DNA of 28,883 bases. Origin: CALHVR01 sp963528625. GTDB taxonomy: Bacteria; Fusobacteriota; Fusobacteriia; Fusobacteriales; Leptotrichiaceae. A program made the position numbers and the translations under genes. Each line of letters opens with the position of its first letter. Position 1 is the first letter of the stretch. The DNA lies in contig CAURVQ010000018.1 of assembly GCA_963528625.1 (NCBI GenBank), positions 1 through 28,883 on the forward strand, given 5' to 3'. Under the pieces are notes generated by a model that searched no databases, was not told the origin of the DNA, and saw nothing but the letters and a program-made list of their open reading frames with translations. Below, one piece after another: positions 15,241-24,445 of this stretch.

Positions 15241-16539
15241 ATGAAAAACAATACTTTTGTTATAGTAGGAACACAATGGGGAGATGAAGGAAAAGGTAAA
15301 ATTATAGATGTTTTATCTCCAAAAGCAGATTATGTTGTAAGATTTCAAGGAGGAAATAATGCAGGTCATACTGTTGTTGTGAATGATGATAAGTTTATTT
15401 TACATTTATTACCATCAGGAATAATTAATTCAGCTGGTAAATGTGTAATTGGTGCTGGAGTTGTTGTTGATATTGAAGTTTTACTTTCAGAAATTGAAAA
15501 ACTTGAAAAAAGAGGAAAAAAATTAGATAATTTATTTATAGATGAAAGAGCACATATTATTATGCCTTACCATATTGCGATAGACAAAGCAAAAGAAGAA
15601 GCAATGGGTGAAAATAAAATAGGTACAACTCAAAGAGGAATAGGACCTTGTTATGTCGATAAAATTGCTAGAAATGGTATAAGAATTGGTGATCTACTTG
15701 ATTTTGAAAGATTTAGAGATAAACTTGTTTGGAATGTAAACGAAAAAAATGATATGCTTACAAGATATGGAAAAGAAACTTTTGATTTAGAAGAAATTTA
15801 TAATAAATTTATGAATTTAGCTGAAAAAATTAAATTTAGAATAATTGACGGAGTTGTTGAAATTAATGAAGCGATTGAAAATAATAAATTAGTTTTATTT
15901 GAAGGTGCTCAAGCATTAATGTTAGATATTGACTACGGAACTTATCCGTATGTTACATCTTCATCGCCTACAGCTGGAGGAGTTACAGTAGGAGCTGGAG
16001 TTTCTCCTAAAAAGATAGATAGAATTTTAGGAGTTATGAAAGCATACACTACTAGAGTTGGAGAAGGTCCTTTCCCAACTGAACTTGAAGATCAAACGGG
16101 AGAAACTTTAAGAAGTGTAGGTCATGAGTTTGGAGCTACAACTGGTAGACCTAGAAGATGTGGTTGGTTAGATTTAGTTATTGGAAGATATGCAGTTTTA
16201 ATTGACGGATTGACTGATATTGTTCTTACAAAATTAGATGTTTTAACTGGATTTGATAAAATAAAAGTTGCTGTTGGATATGAAATTGACGGAAAAGTTC
16301 ATACTTCTTATCCAGGAAATTTAAGAAAATCAAAAGAATTAAAAGTAGTTTACGAAGAATTAGATGGATGGAAAGAAGATATTACTCAAATTAAAAATTA
16401 TGAAGAACTACCTGAAAATTGTAAAAAATATGTTGAATATATTGAAAAAAAATTGAATTGTAATATTTCTATGATTTCAGTTGGTCCTGAAAGAAGCCAA
16501 AATATTTATAGATATGATTTACAAAATATTTTAAAATAA
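15241..16539 (+). CDS. purA: Adenylosuccinate synthase
   Basis: GTP-dependent condensation of IMP with aspartate to adenylosuccinate, the first step from IMP to AMP. It is 432 aa, the standard bacterial size. The N-terminal signature GTQWGDEGKGKIIDVLS is present, followed by VVRFQGGNNAGHTVV. The IMP-binding GTTQRGIGPCYVDK lies near residue 128 and the GTP-region TGRPRRCGWLD is in the C-terminal half. AGGAGG lies 8 bases upstream of the ATG. Middle gene of hpt-purA-purB. Confidence 0.98.
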   Translation: MKNNTFVIVGTQWGDEGKGKIIDVLSPKADYVVRFQGGNNAGHTVVVNDDKFILHLLPSGIINSAGKCVIGAGVVVDIEVLLSEIEKLEKRGKKLDNLFIDERAHIIMPYHIAIDKAKEEAMGENKIGTTQRGIGPCYVDKIARNGIRIGDLLDFERFRDKLVWNVNEKNDMLTRYGKETFDLEEIYNKFMNLAEKIKFRIIDGVVEINEAIENNKLVLFEGAQALMLDIDYGTYPYVTSSSPTAGGVTVGAGVSPKKIDRILGVMKAYTTRVGEGPFPTELEDQTGETLRSVGHEFGATTGRPRRCGWLDLVIGRYAVLIDGLTDIVLTKLDVLTGFDKIKVAVGYEIDGKVHTSYPGNLRKSKELKVVYEELDGWKEDITQIKNYEELPENCKKYVEYIEKKLNCNISMISVGPERSQNIYRYDLQNILK

Positions 16540-16576
16540 TACTTAAATATAAAATAATCTAAAGGAGTGACTATTA

Positions 16577-18019
16577 ATGTTAGACATGAGTATTTATTCA
16601 AACCCTCTTGTAGAAAGATATTCAAGTAAGGAGATGCTACACATTTTTTCTCCTGAATTCAAATTTAAAACTTGGAGAAAATTATGGATTAATTTAGCAG
16701 AATCAGAAAAAGAATTAGGGTTAGATTTTATTACAGATGAACAAATTGAAGAATTAAAAAAATATAAAGATGATATTGACTTCAGTGTAGCTGCCGAATT
16801 TGAAAAAAAATTAAGACACGATGTTATGGCCCATGTTCATACTTACGGTGAACAAGCTGTAAACGCTAGAAAAATTATTCACTTAGGAGCAACAAGTGCT
16901 TATGTGGGTGATAATACTGACCTAATCCAAATAAAAGAAGGATTATTACTTATTAGAAAAAGATTACTAACATTAATTAAAAAAATGAAAAACTTTGCTC
17001 TGGAATACAAAGATTTACCAACTTTAGGATTTACACATTTTCAAGCCGCTCAACTAACTACGGTTGGTAAAAGAGCTACATTATGGCTGCACTCTTTGCT
17101 ATTAGACTTTGAAGAATTAGAATTTAGATTAAGTACTTTAAGATTTAGGGGAGTTAAAGGAACTACCGGAACTCAAGCAAGTTTTAAAGATTTATTTGAC
17201 GGTGATTTTAAAAAAGTTAAAAAATTAGATGAATTAGTTACTAAAAAGGCAGGATTTAATCTTAAACAAGGTGTATCTGGACAAACTTATGATAGAAAAA
17301 TTGATACAGAAGTACTTTACTTGTTATCAAATATCGCACAATCTGCACATAAATTTACAAATGATTTTAGATTATTACAACATTTAAAAGAATTAGAAGA
17401 GCCATTTGAAAAAAATCAAATTGGTTCAAGTGCTATGGCATACAAAAGAAATCCTATGAGAAGCGAAAGAATTTCATCACTTGCCAAATATATAATTTCT
17501 AATGCTACAAACGGTGCTTTAGTGTACGGAACTCAATGGTTTGAAAGAACTCTTGATGACTCTGCAAACAAAAGACTTTCTATTCCACAATCATTTTTAG
17601 CTTTAGATGCCATTCTTATAATTTGGTTAAATATTATGGACGGAGTTGTTGTTTACCCTAAAGTTATTGAAGCTAATATACAAAAAGAATTACCGTTTAT
17701 GGCGACAGAAAATATAATTATGGAATCTGTTAAAAAAGGTATGGATAGACAAGAAGTTCACGAAATTATTAGAGAATTATCTATGGAAGAAACAAAAGAA
17801 ATCAAAATTAATGGAAAGCCAAACAATTTAATTGATAGAATTATAAAAGATGGGAGATTAGGACTAAAAGCTGAAGACATGAAAGGTATTTTAGTTTCTG
17901 CAAATTATACAGGATTTGCTAGCGAACAAGTTTTAGACTTCATTTCTCAAGAAATTGAGCCAATATTAGAAAAATATAAAAATGAAATTATTGAAGAAAG
18001 AGAAGAATTAAAAGTTTAA
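16577..18019 (+). CDS. purB: Adenylosuccinate lyase
   Basis: Fumarase/aspartase-superfamily enzyme that cleaves adenylosuccinate to AMP and fumarate, and SAICAR to AICAR in de novo synthesis. It is 480 aa, the longer subtype. MSIYSNPLVERYSSKEM begins the fold and HVHTYGEQAVNARKIIHLGATSAYVGDNTDL carries the substrate-binding histidines. The superfamily signature SSAMAYKRNPMRSERI is near residue 285. The start at 16577 follows AAGGAG; an in-frame ATG at 16586 is possible but further from it. Last gene of the purine operon; a terminator follows at 18078. Confidence 0.97.
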   Translation: MLDMSIYSNPLVERYSSKEMLHIFSPEFKFKTWRKLWINLAESEKELGLDFITDEQIEELKKYKDDIDFSVAAEFEKKLRHDVMAHVHTYGEQAVNARKIIHLGATSAYVGDNTDLIQIKEGLLLIRKRLLTLIKKMKNFALEYKDLPTLGFTHFQAAQLTTVGKRATLWLHSLLLDFEELEFRLSTLRFRGVKGTTGTQASFKDLFDGDFKKVKKLDELVTKKAGFNLKQGVSGQTYDRKIDTEVLYLLSNIAQSAHKFTNDFRLLQHLKELEEPFEKNQIGSSAMAYKRNPMRSERISSLAKYIISNATNGALVYGTQWFERTLDDSANKRLSIPQSFLALDAILIIWLNIMDGVVVYPKVIEANIQKELPFMATENIIMESVKKGMDRQEVHEIIRELSMEETKEIKINGKPNNLIDRIIKDGRLGLKAEDMKGILVSANYTGFASEQVLDFISQEIEPILEKYKNEIIEEREELKV

Positions 18020-18077
18020 TAATTTTTAAATATTAAAATTAATATTAATTTTAAATTTTATATATTTAATCAATATA

Positions 18078-18117
18078 AAAAGCTAGATTGTAAATATTAC
18101 TTTCTAGCTTATTTTAT
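18078..18117 (+). terminator. Terminator after purB
   Basis: AGCTAGA (18081-18087) pairs with TCTAGCT (18103-18109), flanked by A-run and T-rich sequence (TTATTTTATT). It lies between the convergent purB and pflA and may serve both. Confidence 0.7.
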
Positions 18118-18167
18118 TAAAATTTTATATTTTGAAATTCAAGTTCAATAATTAAACTAATATTATT

Positions 18168-18899
18168 TTAAACTCCAACATTCAATCCATAAGATTTAAA
18201 AATTTCCTCTGTTTTTTGTACTTCTTCTCGAGTAGGTGTTGGTGTATCTTTCAATTTATATACTTTTCCAACTTGTTCCCATTTATAGCCACCCATTTGG
18301 TGAAACGGCAATATATCTACTCTTTTTATATTATCAAATTGTGAAACATATTTTGCCCATTTATGTAAATCTTGTTCATCGTCAGAATATCCCGGTACTA
18401 ATACATATCGTGTCCAAACAGGTTTCTTAATTTCTTGTAAATATTGAGCAAACTTCAATGTATTTTCTAATTTTACCGATGTTAAAGTCATATATTTTTC
18501 AGGGTCAATATGTTTTATATCAAGTAATACTAAATCCGTATACTCTAATACTTCTTTCGCTTTTTCATTATAAATATATCCCGATGTATCAAGTGCAGTA
18601 TGAATGCCATTTTCTCTACAAAGCTTAAATAATTCTCTCACAAAATCAGGTTGAACTAAAGGCTCTCCACCTGAAACTGTTACACCACCTGTTTTTATAA
18701 AACCTTTCACTTTTAATATTTCTTTCATCACCTCTTCCGGTGTCATTACAAACTTTTTATCTTTTATATCCCAAGTATCTACATTATGACAATATAAGCA
18801 TCTCAAAGGGCACCCTTGTGTAAATAATACAAATCTTATTCCCGGACCATCTTTTGTCCCAAATGATTCAAATGAATGTATAAATCCTTTTACTTCCAT
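18168..18899 (-). CDS. pflA: Pyruvate formate-lyase activating enzyme
   Basis: Radical-SAM enzyme that installs the glycyl radical on PflB, 243 aa. The 4Fe-4S motif GCPLRCLYCHN gives Cys30, Cys34 and Cys37. GGVTVSGGEPLVQPDF is the SAM-contacting GGE motif. LDTSGY, LLDIKH and RYVLVPGYSD are standard family strands. The C-terminal PFHQMGGYKWE is typical of PFL activases. Start 18899 has GGAGAG about 5 bases upstream. It lies downstream of pflB on the same strand but beyond a strong terminator, so it is probably separately expressed or reached by read-through. No clear promoter was found in 18900-19046. Confidence 0.97.
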   Translation of the reverse strand: MEVKGFIHSFESFGTKDGPGIRFVLFTQGCPLRCLYCHNVDTWDIKDKKFVMTPEEVMKEILKVKGFIKTGGVTVSGGEPLVQPDFVRELFKLCRENGIHTALDTSGYIYNEKAKEVLEYTDLVLLDIKHIDPEKYMTLTSVKLENTLKFAQYLQEIKKPVWTRYVLVPGYSDDEQDLHKWAKYVSQFDNIKRVDILPFHQMGGYKWEQVGKVYKLKDTPTPTREEVQKTEEIFKSYGLNVGV

Positions 18900-19046
18900 A
18901 TTCTCTCCATTTCTTATTACAGCATTTTTCTAAAAATAAATAAATTTTATTATTTTATTATTTTATCTTTAATTACAAATTTAATTATCATATTTTCAAA
19001 TTTTTCAAAATCTATAATTACTTTTCACTTCCACTCATTTATCTTT

Positions 19047-19081
19047 AAAAAAATGCCGCAACAGTATATGTTACGACATTT
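19047..19081 (-). terminator. Terminator after pflB
   Basis: Minus-strand AAATGTCGTAACA (19081-19069) pairs with TGTTGCGGCATTT (19063-19051) with a few G.T pairs and a TATAC loop. A seven-T run (19053-19047) follows. Confidence 0.85.
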
Positions 19082-19099
19082 CTTTTATCTTTACTGTAA

Positions 19100-21331
19100 T
19101 TACATTTTGTTTGAAATTGTTCTGTTAATTACGTCTAATTGTTGTTCTCTAGTTAATTTAACAAAGTTTACTGCATATCCAGATACTCTTATTGTTAATT
19201 GAGGATAATCTTCTGGATGTTCCATTGCTCTTTCTAACAAGTCTCTACCGAATACATTTACATTTAAGTGGTGACCAGTTTGATTGAAGTATCCGTCCAT
19301 TAATCCAACTAAGTTAGTTCTTTTCTCATCATCATTTTTACCTAAAGTTTCAGGTGTTATAGCAAATGTATAAGAAATTCCATCATTTGCGTGTTCAAAT
19401 GGTAATTTAGCTACTGAAGCTAATGACGCTACAGCTCCTCTTGTATCTCTTCCGTGCATAGGGTTTGCTCCTGGACCAAATGGTGCTCCTGCTTTTCTTC
19501 CATCAGGTGTATTTCCTGTTTTCTTACCGTATACAACATTTGAAGTTATTGTTAATACTGATTGTGTAGGAATTGCATTTCTATACATTTTGTGTCTTCT
19601 AATTTTGTTCATGAAGATTTCTACCATATCAACAGCGAATTTATCTGTTTTATCGTCATTATTTCCGAATGGTACATAATCTCCTTCATTTTGATAGTCA
19701 ACTGCTATTCCGTCTTCATCTCTAATTACTTTAACTTTACCGTATTTAATTGCTGCTAATGAGTCAGCTACAATTGAAATTCCTGCGATACCAAATGCTT
19801 CAGTTCTTCTAATATCAACATCATGTAATGCCATTTCTAATGCTTCATATGAATATCTATCATGCATATAGTGAATAATATTTAATGCTTTAACATAAGT
19901 TTCAGCTAACCAATCTAACACTTTGTCATATTTTTCCCATACTTCATCAAAGTCTAAATATTCTGATGTAATTGGTTCAAATGTTCCTTCTGGAGCAACA
20001 TGTTCTTTATATCTTTCATCTAATCCACCATTAATTGCATATAATAATGCTTTAGGTAAGTTTACTCTCGCTCCAAAGAATTGCATTTGATGTCCAATAG
20101 TCATTGGTGATACACAACAAGCGATTCCGTAGTTATCTCCAAATTGTGGTCTCATAATGTCATCATTTTCATATTGTACTGAAGATGTATCAATTGAAAC
20201 TTTTGCACAATATTTTTTCCATGCTTCAGGTAAATTTTCACTCCATAATACTGTTAAGTTTGGTTCTGGTGAAGTTCCCATGTTGTATAATGTATGTAAA
20301 ATTCTAAAGCTGTTTTTAGTTACTAACGATCTTCCATCTAATCCAATTCCTCCAATTGATTCAGTTACCCATACTGGATCTCCAGAGAATAGTGCATCAT
20401 ATTCAGGTGTTCTTAAGAATCTAATTAATCTTAATTTCATAACAAAATGATCCATAAATTCTTGAGCTTCTTGTTCTGTAATTCTTCCTTCTTGTAAATC
20501 TCTTTCAATAAATATATCTAAGAATGTAGATACCCTACCGATACTCATTGCAGCTCCATTTTGATCTTTAGTTGCTGCTAAGTATGCAAAGTAAGTCCAT
20601 TGAATTGCTTCTTGTGCTGTAGTTGCAGGTCCTGAAATATCAAATCCATAAGCTGCAGCCATTCTTTTTAAAGCATTTAATGCTTTAATTTGTTCAAAGA
20701 TTTCTTCTCTTGTTCTAATTAAATCTTCTGTCATTTCTGAAGAATCTCTTTTTTTGTGTTCAGCTTTTCTATCTTCAATTAATTTATCTACTCCATATAA
20801 AGCAACTCTTCTATAATCTCCAATGATTCTTCCTCTTCCGTAAGCATCAGGCAATCCAGTTATAATTCCTGTATGTCTTGCTTTTTTAATTTCATCAGTA
20901 TAAGCTGAGAATACTCCGTCATTATGAGTTTTTCTATATTTAGTGAATATTTCTTCAGTTTGTGGATCTAATTTGTATCCAAATGCTTCTAAACTGTTTT
21001 TAACCATTCTTAATCCACCATTAGGGAAGATTGCTCTTTTTAAAGGTGCATCTGTTTGTAATCCTACAATTTTTTCTAAATCTTTGTTTATGTATCCTGC
21101 TCCATATGCATCTATTTGAGATGGTACTTTAGTTTCTGCATCGTAAATACCTTTTTCTCTTTCTACTTTAAATTTTTCAGCTAATGATTTCCACATAGTT
21201 GTAGTAGCTTCAGTTGGTCCTGCTAAGAAACTTTCATCTCCTGTATATTCAGTGTAGTTTAATCTAATGAAATCTGTAACATCTATTTCATTAGTCCATT
21301 TCCCTTCTTTAAATCCTCTCCAAGCGTCCAT
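19100..21331 (-). CDS. pflB: Formate C-acetyltransferase (pyruvate formate-lyase)
   Basis: Glycyl-radical enzyme that converts pyruvate and CoA to acetyl-CoA and formate under anaerobic conditions; 743 aa, close to E. coli PflB length. The adjacent catalytic cysteines are in YGIACCVSPMTIG near residues 405-406. The radical glycine is in TIRVSGYAVNFVKL near residue 718. MDAWRGFKEGKW at the N-terminus and TPDGRKAGAPFGPGANPMHG are PFL-specific, arguing against diol dehydratases or other glycyl-radical enzymes. Start 21331 has AAGGAAG about 10 bases upstream. Codon choice is more regular than in neighbouring genes, as expected for a highly expressed fermentation enzyme. It is regulated from the promoter at 21395-21423, which overlaps a dyad. 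Confidence 0.98.
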   Translation of the reverse strand: MDAWRGFKEGKWTNEIDVTDFIRLNYTEYTGDESFLAGPTEATTTMWKSLAEKFKVEREKGIYDAETKVPSQIDAYGAGYINKDLEKIVGLQTDAPLKRAIFPNGGLRMVKNSLEAFGYKLDPQTEEIFTKYRKTHNDGVFSAYTDEIKKARHTGIITGLPDAYGRGRIIGDYRRVALYGVDKLIEDRKAEHKKRDSSEMTEDLIRTREEIFEQIKALNALKRMAAAYGFDISGPATTAQEAIQWTYFAYLAATKDQNGAAMSIGRVSTFLDIFIERDLQEGRITEQEAQEFMDHFVMKLRLIRFLRTPEYDALFSGDPVWVTESIGGIGLDGRSLVTKNSFRILHTLYNMGTSPEPNLTVLWSENLPEAWKKYCAKVSIDTSSVQYENDDIMRPQFGDNYGIACCVSPMTIGHQMQFFGARVNLPKALLYAINGGLDERYKEHVAPEGTFEPITSEYLDFDEVWEKYDKVLDWLAETYVKALNIIHYMHDRYSYEALEMALHDVDIRRTEAFGIAGISIVADSLAAIKYGKVKVIRDEDGIAVDYQNEGDYVPFGNNDDKTDKFAVDMVEIFMNKIRRHKMYRNAIPTQSVLTITSNVVYGKKTGNTPDGRKAGAPFGPGANPMHGRDTRGAVASLASVAKLPFEHANDGISYTFAITPETLGKNDDEKRTNLVGLMDGYFNQTGHHLNVNVFGRDLLERAMEHPEDYPQLTIRVSGYAVNFVKLTREQQLDVINRTISNKM

Positions 21332-21394
21332 TCAAGTAACACTTCCTTTCCAATTTTTTTGTATTATTTAACTACATATTTATTTTACATTATG

Positions 21395-21426
21395 AGTATA
21401 CCTCATTTGCATATAAAAATCAAATG
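21395..21426 (-). promoter_or_regulatory. pflB promoter with overlapping dyad
   Basis: Minus strand: TTGATT at 21423-21418, 17-base spacer, TATACT at 21400-21395. CATTTG (21404-21409) and CAAATG (21421-21426) form an inverted repeat spanning the -35 and spacer. A protein bound there would block RNA polymerase. It is not a recognisable FNR or Rex consensus. Confidence 0.5.
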
Positions 21427-21535
21427 TTTTTTTTATACTTTTTTTGTGTTTTTTATTTGTATTTACAAGATTAAGCTCTACTAACGCCCATTTTTTGACA
21501 AAATTGACTTTTTTATGTCTTTATACAAAATTAAA

Positions 21536-22126
21536 TTATTTTTTATATTTATTTGTTTTTTTATAAATAAATTCAAGTAATTCATCTTTTCCAATATTTT
21601 TTAATGAAGAATAAAAGAATACATCTTCATTATTAAACACGACTTTTTTCTTTATTTCTTTTAATTGTTTGAATTTTTCATTATTTGACAATTTATCTGT
21701 TTTTGTAAAAATTATGTAATATTCTATATCAAAATGTTCAAGCCATTTTAGCATTTCTATGTCTTCTCCAGAAGGTATTCGTCTTATATCTAATAACAAA
21801 AATACAACTTTATCTCTTTGTGATTTCAAATATGTTTCTATTGTTTTTCCCCAATTTTTCTTAACTGCTTCTGGAACTTTTGCAAACCCATACCCAGGCA
21901 AATCTACAAAATGTATACTACTATCTATTAAAAAATAATTTATTAATTGTGTTCGTCCTGGCGTTTTACTCGTTCTAGCTAAACTTCTTCTTCCTGTTAA
22001 CGAATTAATCAATGAAGATTTACCTACATTTGATCTTCCTATAAATGAAAATTCCAATCCTATAAATTCTGGATAATCTTTTTCATAAACGGCAGATTTT
22101 ACAAATTCTGATTTTTTTATATTCAT
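21536..22126 (-). CDS. engB: Ribosome biogenesis GTPase EngB (YihA/YsxC)
   Basis: Essential small GTPase acting in late large-subunit assembly; 196 aa, the standard length. G1 GRSNVGKSS is at residues 30-38, with TSKTPGRTQLINYF as switch I/G2. G3 DLPGYGFAKVP is near 76 and G4 TKTDK near 141. It is last in the coaE-LCP-engB operon, 33 bases after the LCP gene. Other translation and GTPase housekeeping genes (era) lie nearby but on a separate transcript. Confidence 0.97.
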   Translation of the reverse strand: MNIKKSEFVKSAVYEKDYPEFIGLEFSFIGRSNVGKSSLINSLTGRRSLARTSKTPGRTQLINYFLIDSSIHFVDLPGYGFAKVPEAVKKNWGKTIETYLKSQRDKVVFLLLDIRRIPSGEDIEMLKWLEHFDIEYYIIFTKTDKLSNNEKFKQLKEIKKKVVFNNEDVFFYSSLKNIGKDELLEFIYKKTNKYKK

Positions 22127-22159
22127 TTATTTTACCTTTCTATTATTTTTATCTATTAT

Positions 22160-22942
22160 TTAAAAAAATATTTTAAATTTCCTTTTTGCTTCATCTATTG
22201 AGTCTTCACTTGGATTAAAGTAATAAACTCCTCCTTTTTTCATTCCATCTCCTTTTATTTCCATTTGTTCAAATTTACCTCCATGTATCAGTAATGCCGG
22301 TGCTGCCGAAATTACTCTTATAGGATTAAATTTTATTTCCATATTTTTAAGTGTATAACTAACAACATTTGGAATATATTTCCAATTTAAAGGATTCAAT
22401 AATTTTTTTACAATCCCTTGAATTACTTGTCTTTGACGCTCATCTCTTTTAAACGCACTGTCAGTTTTTCTATGTCTTGTATACGCTAAAGCTCTTTCTC
22501 CTTTTATATTATAACTTTCACCTTCTACAAATTTTTGTCCATCTTGTACAAAACTATGATTTGCCACTATATCAACTCCATCTATTATGTCCGTCAATGA
22601 AATTACATCATCAAATCTAAATAATACAGTGTAATTCACTTTTGTATCAAGTAATCTTTCTACTGCTTGTTTTGCACATGTAGTCCCACCATAAGCGTGA
22701 GCATGCGTTATTTTATCATTTTTCCCAATTTCACACGGAATTTCAGCATAAGTATCTCTCGGTATTGAAACCATACGAACTTTAGCTAAAAGCGGTGTAA
22801 CTTTTACTAAAATCATCCCATCAGTCCGTGAGCCTTTTAACGGTTTCCCTTTATAAGCATCACTTCCTAAAACTAAAACTGTAAACGGTGTACATAGCCA
22901 AATTCCAAATAATATTAACAATAATTTTATTATTTTTTTCAT
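22160..22942 (-). CDS. LytR-CpsA-Psr (LCP) family protein
   Basis: Membrane-anchored LCP-domain protein, 260 aa. An N-terminal hydrophobic helix (about residues 4-26, LLLILFGIWLCTPFTVLVLG) runs almost directly into the domain. The phosphate-binding Arg/Asp pattern is visible: LKGSRTDGMILVKV, MVSIPRDTYAEIP, ALAYTRHRKTDSAFKRDERQRQVI. LCP enzymes transfer lipid-linked glycopolymers to the cell wall in Gram-positive bacteria; the substrate here cannot be told. The protein lacks long extensions, so it is a minimal LCP unit. It is placed 17 bases after coaE and 33 before engB, an operon dictated by housekeeping neighbours rather than by cell-wall genes. Confidence 0.9.
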   Translation of the reverse strand: MKKIIKLLLILFGIWLCTPFTVLVLGSDAYKGKPLKGSRTDGMILVKVTPLLAKVRMVSIPRDTYAEIPCEIGKNDKITHAHAYGGTTCAKQAVERLLDTKVNYTVLFRFDDVISLTDIIDGVDIVANHSFVQDGQKFVEGESYNIKGERALAYTRHRKTDSAFKRDERQRQVIQGIVKKLLNPLNWKYIPNVVSYTLKNMEIKFNPIRVISAAPALLIHGGKFEQMEIKGDGMKKGGVYYFNPSEDSIDEAKRKFKIFF

Positions 22943-22959
22943 AACTTTCTCTCCTAAAA

Positions 22960-23538
22960 TTATAATTTTTGTACAACTTTATCTAAATTTTTCTTTAATT
23001 TTTCCAAACTATCATTATTTTGAATTATATAATCGCTCTTTTCTCTTTTTTTATACAATGGCATTTGAGAATTAATTATTTTTATTGCCTCTTCACGAGT
23101 TCTTCCATCTCTATTCATTATTCTTTCTATTTGAATCTCTTTTGAACTATAAATTAATAACACTTTATCTACTTCATTTTCCATATTTATTTCAAATAAT
23201 AACGGAATATCAACTACAATAATTTTATAATCTTTTTTCAATTTTTCTACTTCTTCCCACATTTTTTTCAATATTACCGGATGCATTATCTCATTTAATT
23301 TTTTTAATTTGTCTTTATTTTCAAATACTATTTCGCTTAATTTTTTTCTATCTAATTTATTTTCATTATTAAAAATTTTTGATGAAATTTCTGCTTTTAT
23401 TTTTTCTATAACTTCTGGATATTCAATTATTTCTTTTGAAATACTATCTGTATCTACTACCGGTATATTTTTTTCTCTCAACATCTTTGCAACAGTGCTT
23501 TTACCTGTACCTATTCCACCTGTTAATCCTAGTATCAT
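22960..23538 (-). CDS. coaE: Dephospho-CoA kinase
   Basis: Catalyses the last step of coenzyme A synthesis, ATP-dependent phosphorylation of dephospho-CoA. The protein is 192 aa. The P-loop GLTGGIGTGKST is at residues 4-15, followed by VVDTDSISKEI (substrate aspartate). IIVVDIPLLFE and RIMNRDGRTREEAIKIINSQMP are the lid region and family signature. Start 23538 has AAGGGG about 8 bases upstream. It is the first gene of coaE-LCP-engB, divergent from udk. Confidence 0.96.
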   Translation of the reverse strand: MILGLTGGIGTGKSTVAKMLREKNIPVVDTDSISKEIIEYPEVIEKIKAEISSKIFNNENKLDRKKLSEIVFENKDKLKKLNEIMHPVILKKMWEEVEKLKKDYKIIVVDIPLLFEINMENEVDKVLLIYSSKEIQIERIMNRDGRTREEAIKIINSQMPLYKKREKSDYIIQNNDSLEKLKKNLDKVVQKL

Positions 23539-23567
23539 ACTATTACCCCTTACTTTTAAGATAGTTT

Positions 23568-23596
23568 ATTTTATAACTTTTTCTATATTTTTTCAA
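23568..23596 (-). promoter_or_regulatory. Promoter of coaE-LCP-engB
   Basis: Minus strand: TTGAAA at 23596-23591, 17-base spacer, TAAAAT at 23573-23568. Confidence 0.6.
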
Positions 23597-23616
23597 TAAA
23601 AAATTTTATTCTATAC

Positions 23617-23645
23617 TTGAAAATTTTTCATATCTATTATATACT
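23617..23645 (+). promoter_or_regulatory. Promoter of udk
   Basis: TTGAAA at 23617-23622, 17-base spacer, TATACT at 23640-23645. It lies back to back with the coaE promoter; their -35 boxes are 20 bases apart. An in-frame upstream ATG at 23617 overlaps this promoter and is therefore not the udk start. Confidence 0.6.
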
Positions 23646-23676
23646 TTTTATAGTATTCAAAGAAAGGAATTATATC

Positions 23677-24321
23677 ATGGGAAATCAAACAATTATTGTA
23701 GGAATTGCTGGAGGAACTGGTTCAGGAAAAACAAGTGTAACAAAGGCAATTATTGAAGATTTAAAGAAAACAGGAATTAATGCAATTTTATTAGAACAAG
23801 ATTCATATTATAGAAGAAATGATCACTTAACTTTTGAAGAAAGAGTAAAATTAAATTATGACCATCCGGATTCAATAGATTTTGAACTTTTAAAAGATCA
23901 TATTTTAGCTTTAAAAAGTGGACACTCTATTGAAAAACCAATATATGATTTCAAACAACATAATAGAATAAATGATACTCTTCATATTGAGCCTGCTAGT
24001 ATTATTATTGTTGAAGGAATTTTGATTTTAGCAATAGAAAAAATTAGAAGTTTATTTGATGCAAAAATATTTGTAGATACAGATGATGATGAAAGACTAT
24101 TGCGTAGAATGGAAAGAGATTTAAACGAACGAGGAAGAGATTTTGATAGTGTCAAAAATCAATACATTAACACAGTAAAACCTATGCACTTAGAATTTGT
24201 AGAACCTTCAAAAAGATATGCAGATGTTATAATTCCTAGAGGAAAAGAAAATAAAGTAGGTATTAAAATGGTTTCTAGTAGACTTAGATACCTTTTCAAT
24301 AATTTATCTAAAAATAATTAA
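23677..24321 (+). CDS. udk: Uridine kinase
   Basis: Phosphorylates uridine and cytidine to UMP and CMP (pyrimidine salvage). The product is 214 aa from the ATG at 23677, which has AAAGGA about 8 bases upstream; this is the usual Udk length. The P-loop GIAGGTGSGKTS is at residues 9-20. Further family features are EQDSYYRR, YDHPDSIDFELL, PIYDFKQHNR and IIVEGILIL. RMERDLNERGRDFDSV is the arginine-rich lid. It complements the purine salvage operon upstream. Confidence 0.97.
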   Translation: MGNQTIIVGIAGGTGSGKTSVTKAIIEDLKKTGINAILLEQDSYYRRNDHLTFEERVKLNYDHPDSIDFELLKDHILALKSGHSIEKPIYDFKQHNRINDTLHIEPASIIIVEGILILAIEKIRSLFDAKIFVDTDDDERLLRRMERDLNERGRDFDSVKNQYINTVKPMHLEFVEPSKRYADVIIPRGKENKVGIKMVSSRLRYLFNNLSKNN

Positions 24322-24330
24322 TATATTTCC

Positions 24331-24364
24331 TTTACAAATAAATAATTTTATGATAAAATATCAT
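24331..24364 (+). promoter_or_regulatory. Promoter of the FAD reductase gene with palindrome on the -10
   Basis: TTTACA at 24331-24336, 17-base spacer, TAAAAT at 24354-24359. The perfect 6-3-6 palindrome ATGATA-AAA-TATCAT at 24350-24364 covers the -10, an arrangement typical of a repressor operator. Confidence 0.5.
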
Positions 24365-24367
24365 TTG

Positions 24368-24392
24368 TATAGGCAAATATAGCTTCTATACT
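24368..24392 (+). other. Hairpin in the leader of the FAD reductase gene
   Basis: GTATAG and CTATAC are perfect 6-base arms around a 13-base loop that can form one more GC pair set. It begins about 9 bases after the -10, so it would be the 5' end of the mRNA and could stabilise it. Confidence 0.35.
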
Positions 24393-24445
24393 TTATTTTA
24401 CTGAATTTATTTACACAAAATGTTTATAAGAAAGAAGGAATTTAT

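Noticed and set aside
21494..21530. Plus-strand TTGACA at about 21495 as a promoter
   Set aside because: No good -10 at the right spacing and no plus-strand gene follows; engB lies on the minus strand here.
23617..23676. Upstream ATG extending udk by 20 residues
   Set aside because: It coincides with the -35 of the udk promoter, has no Shine-Dalgarno, and the extra residues are not part of the family.
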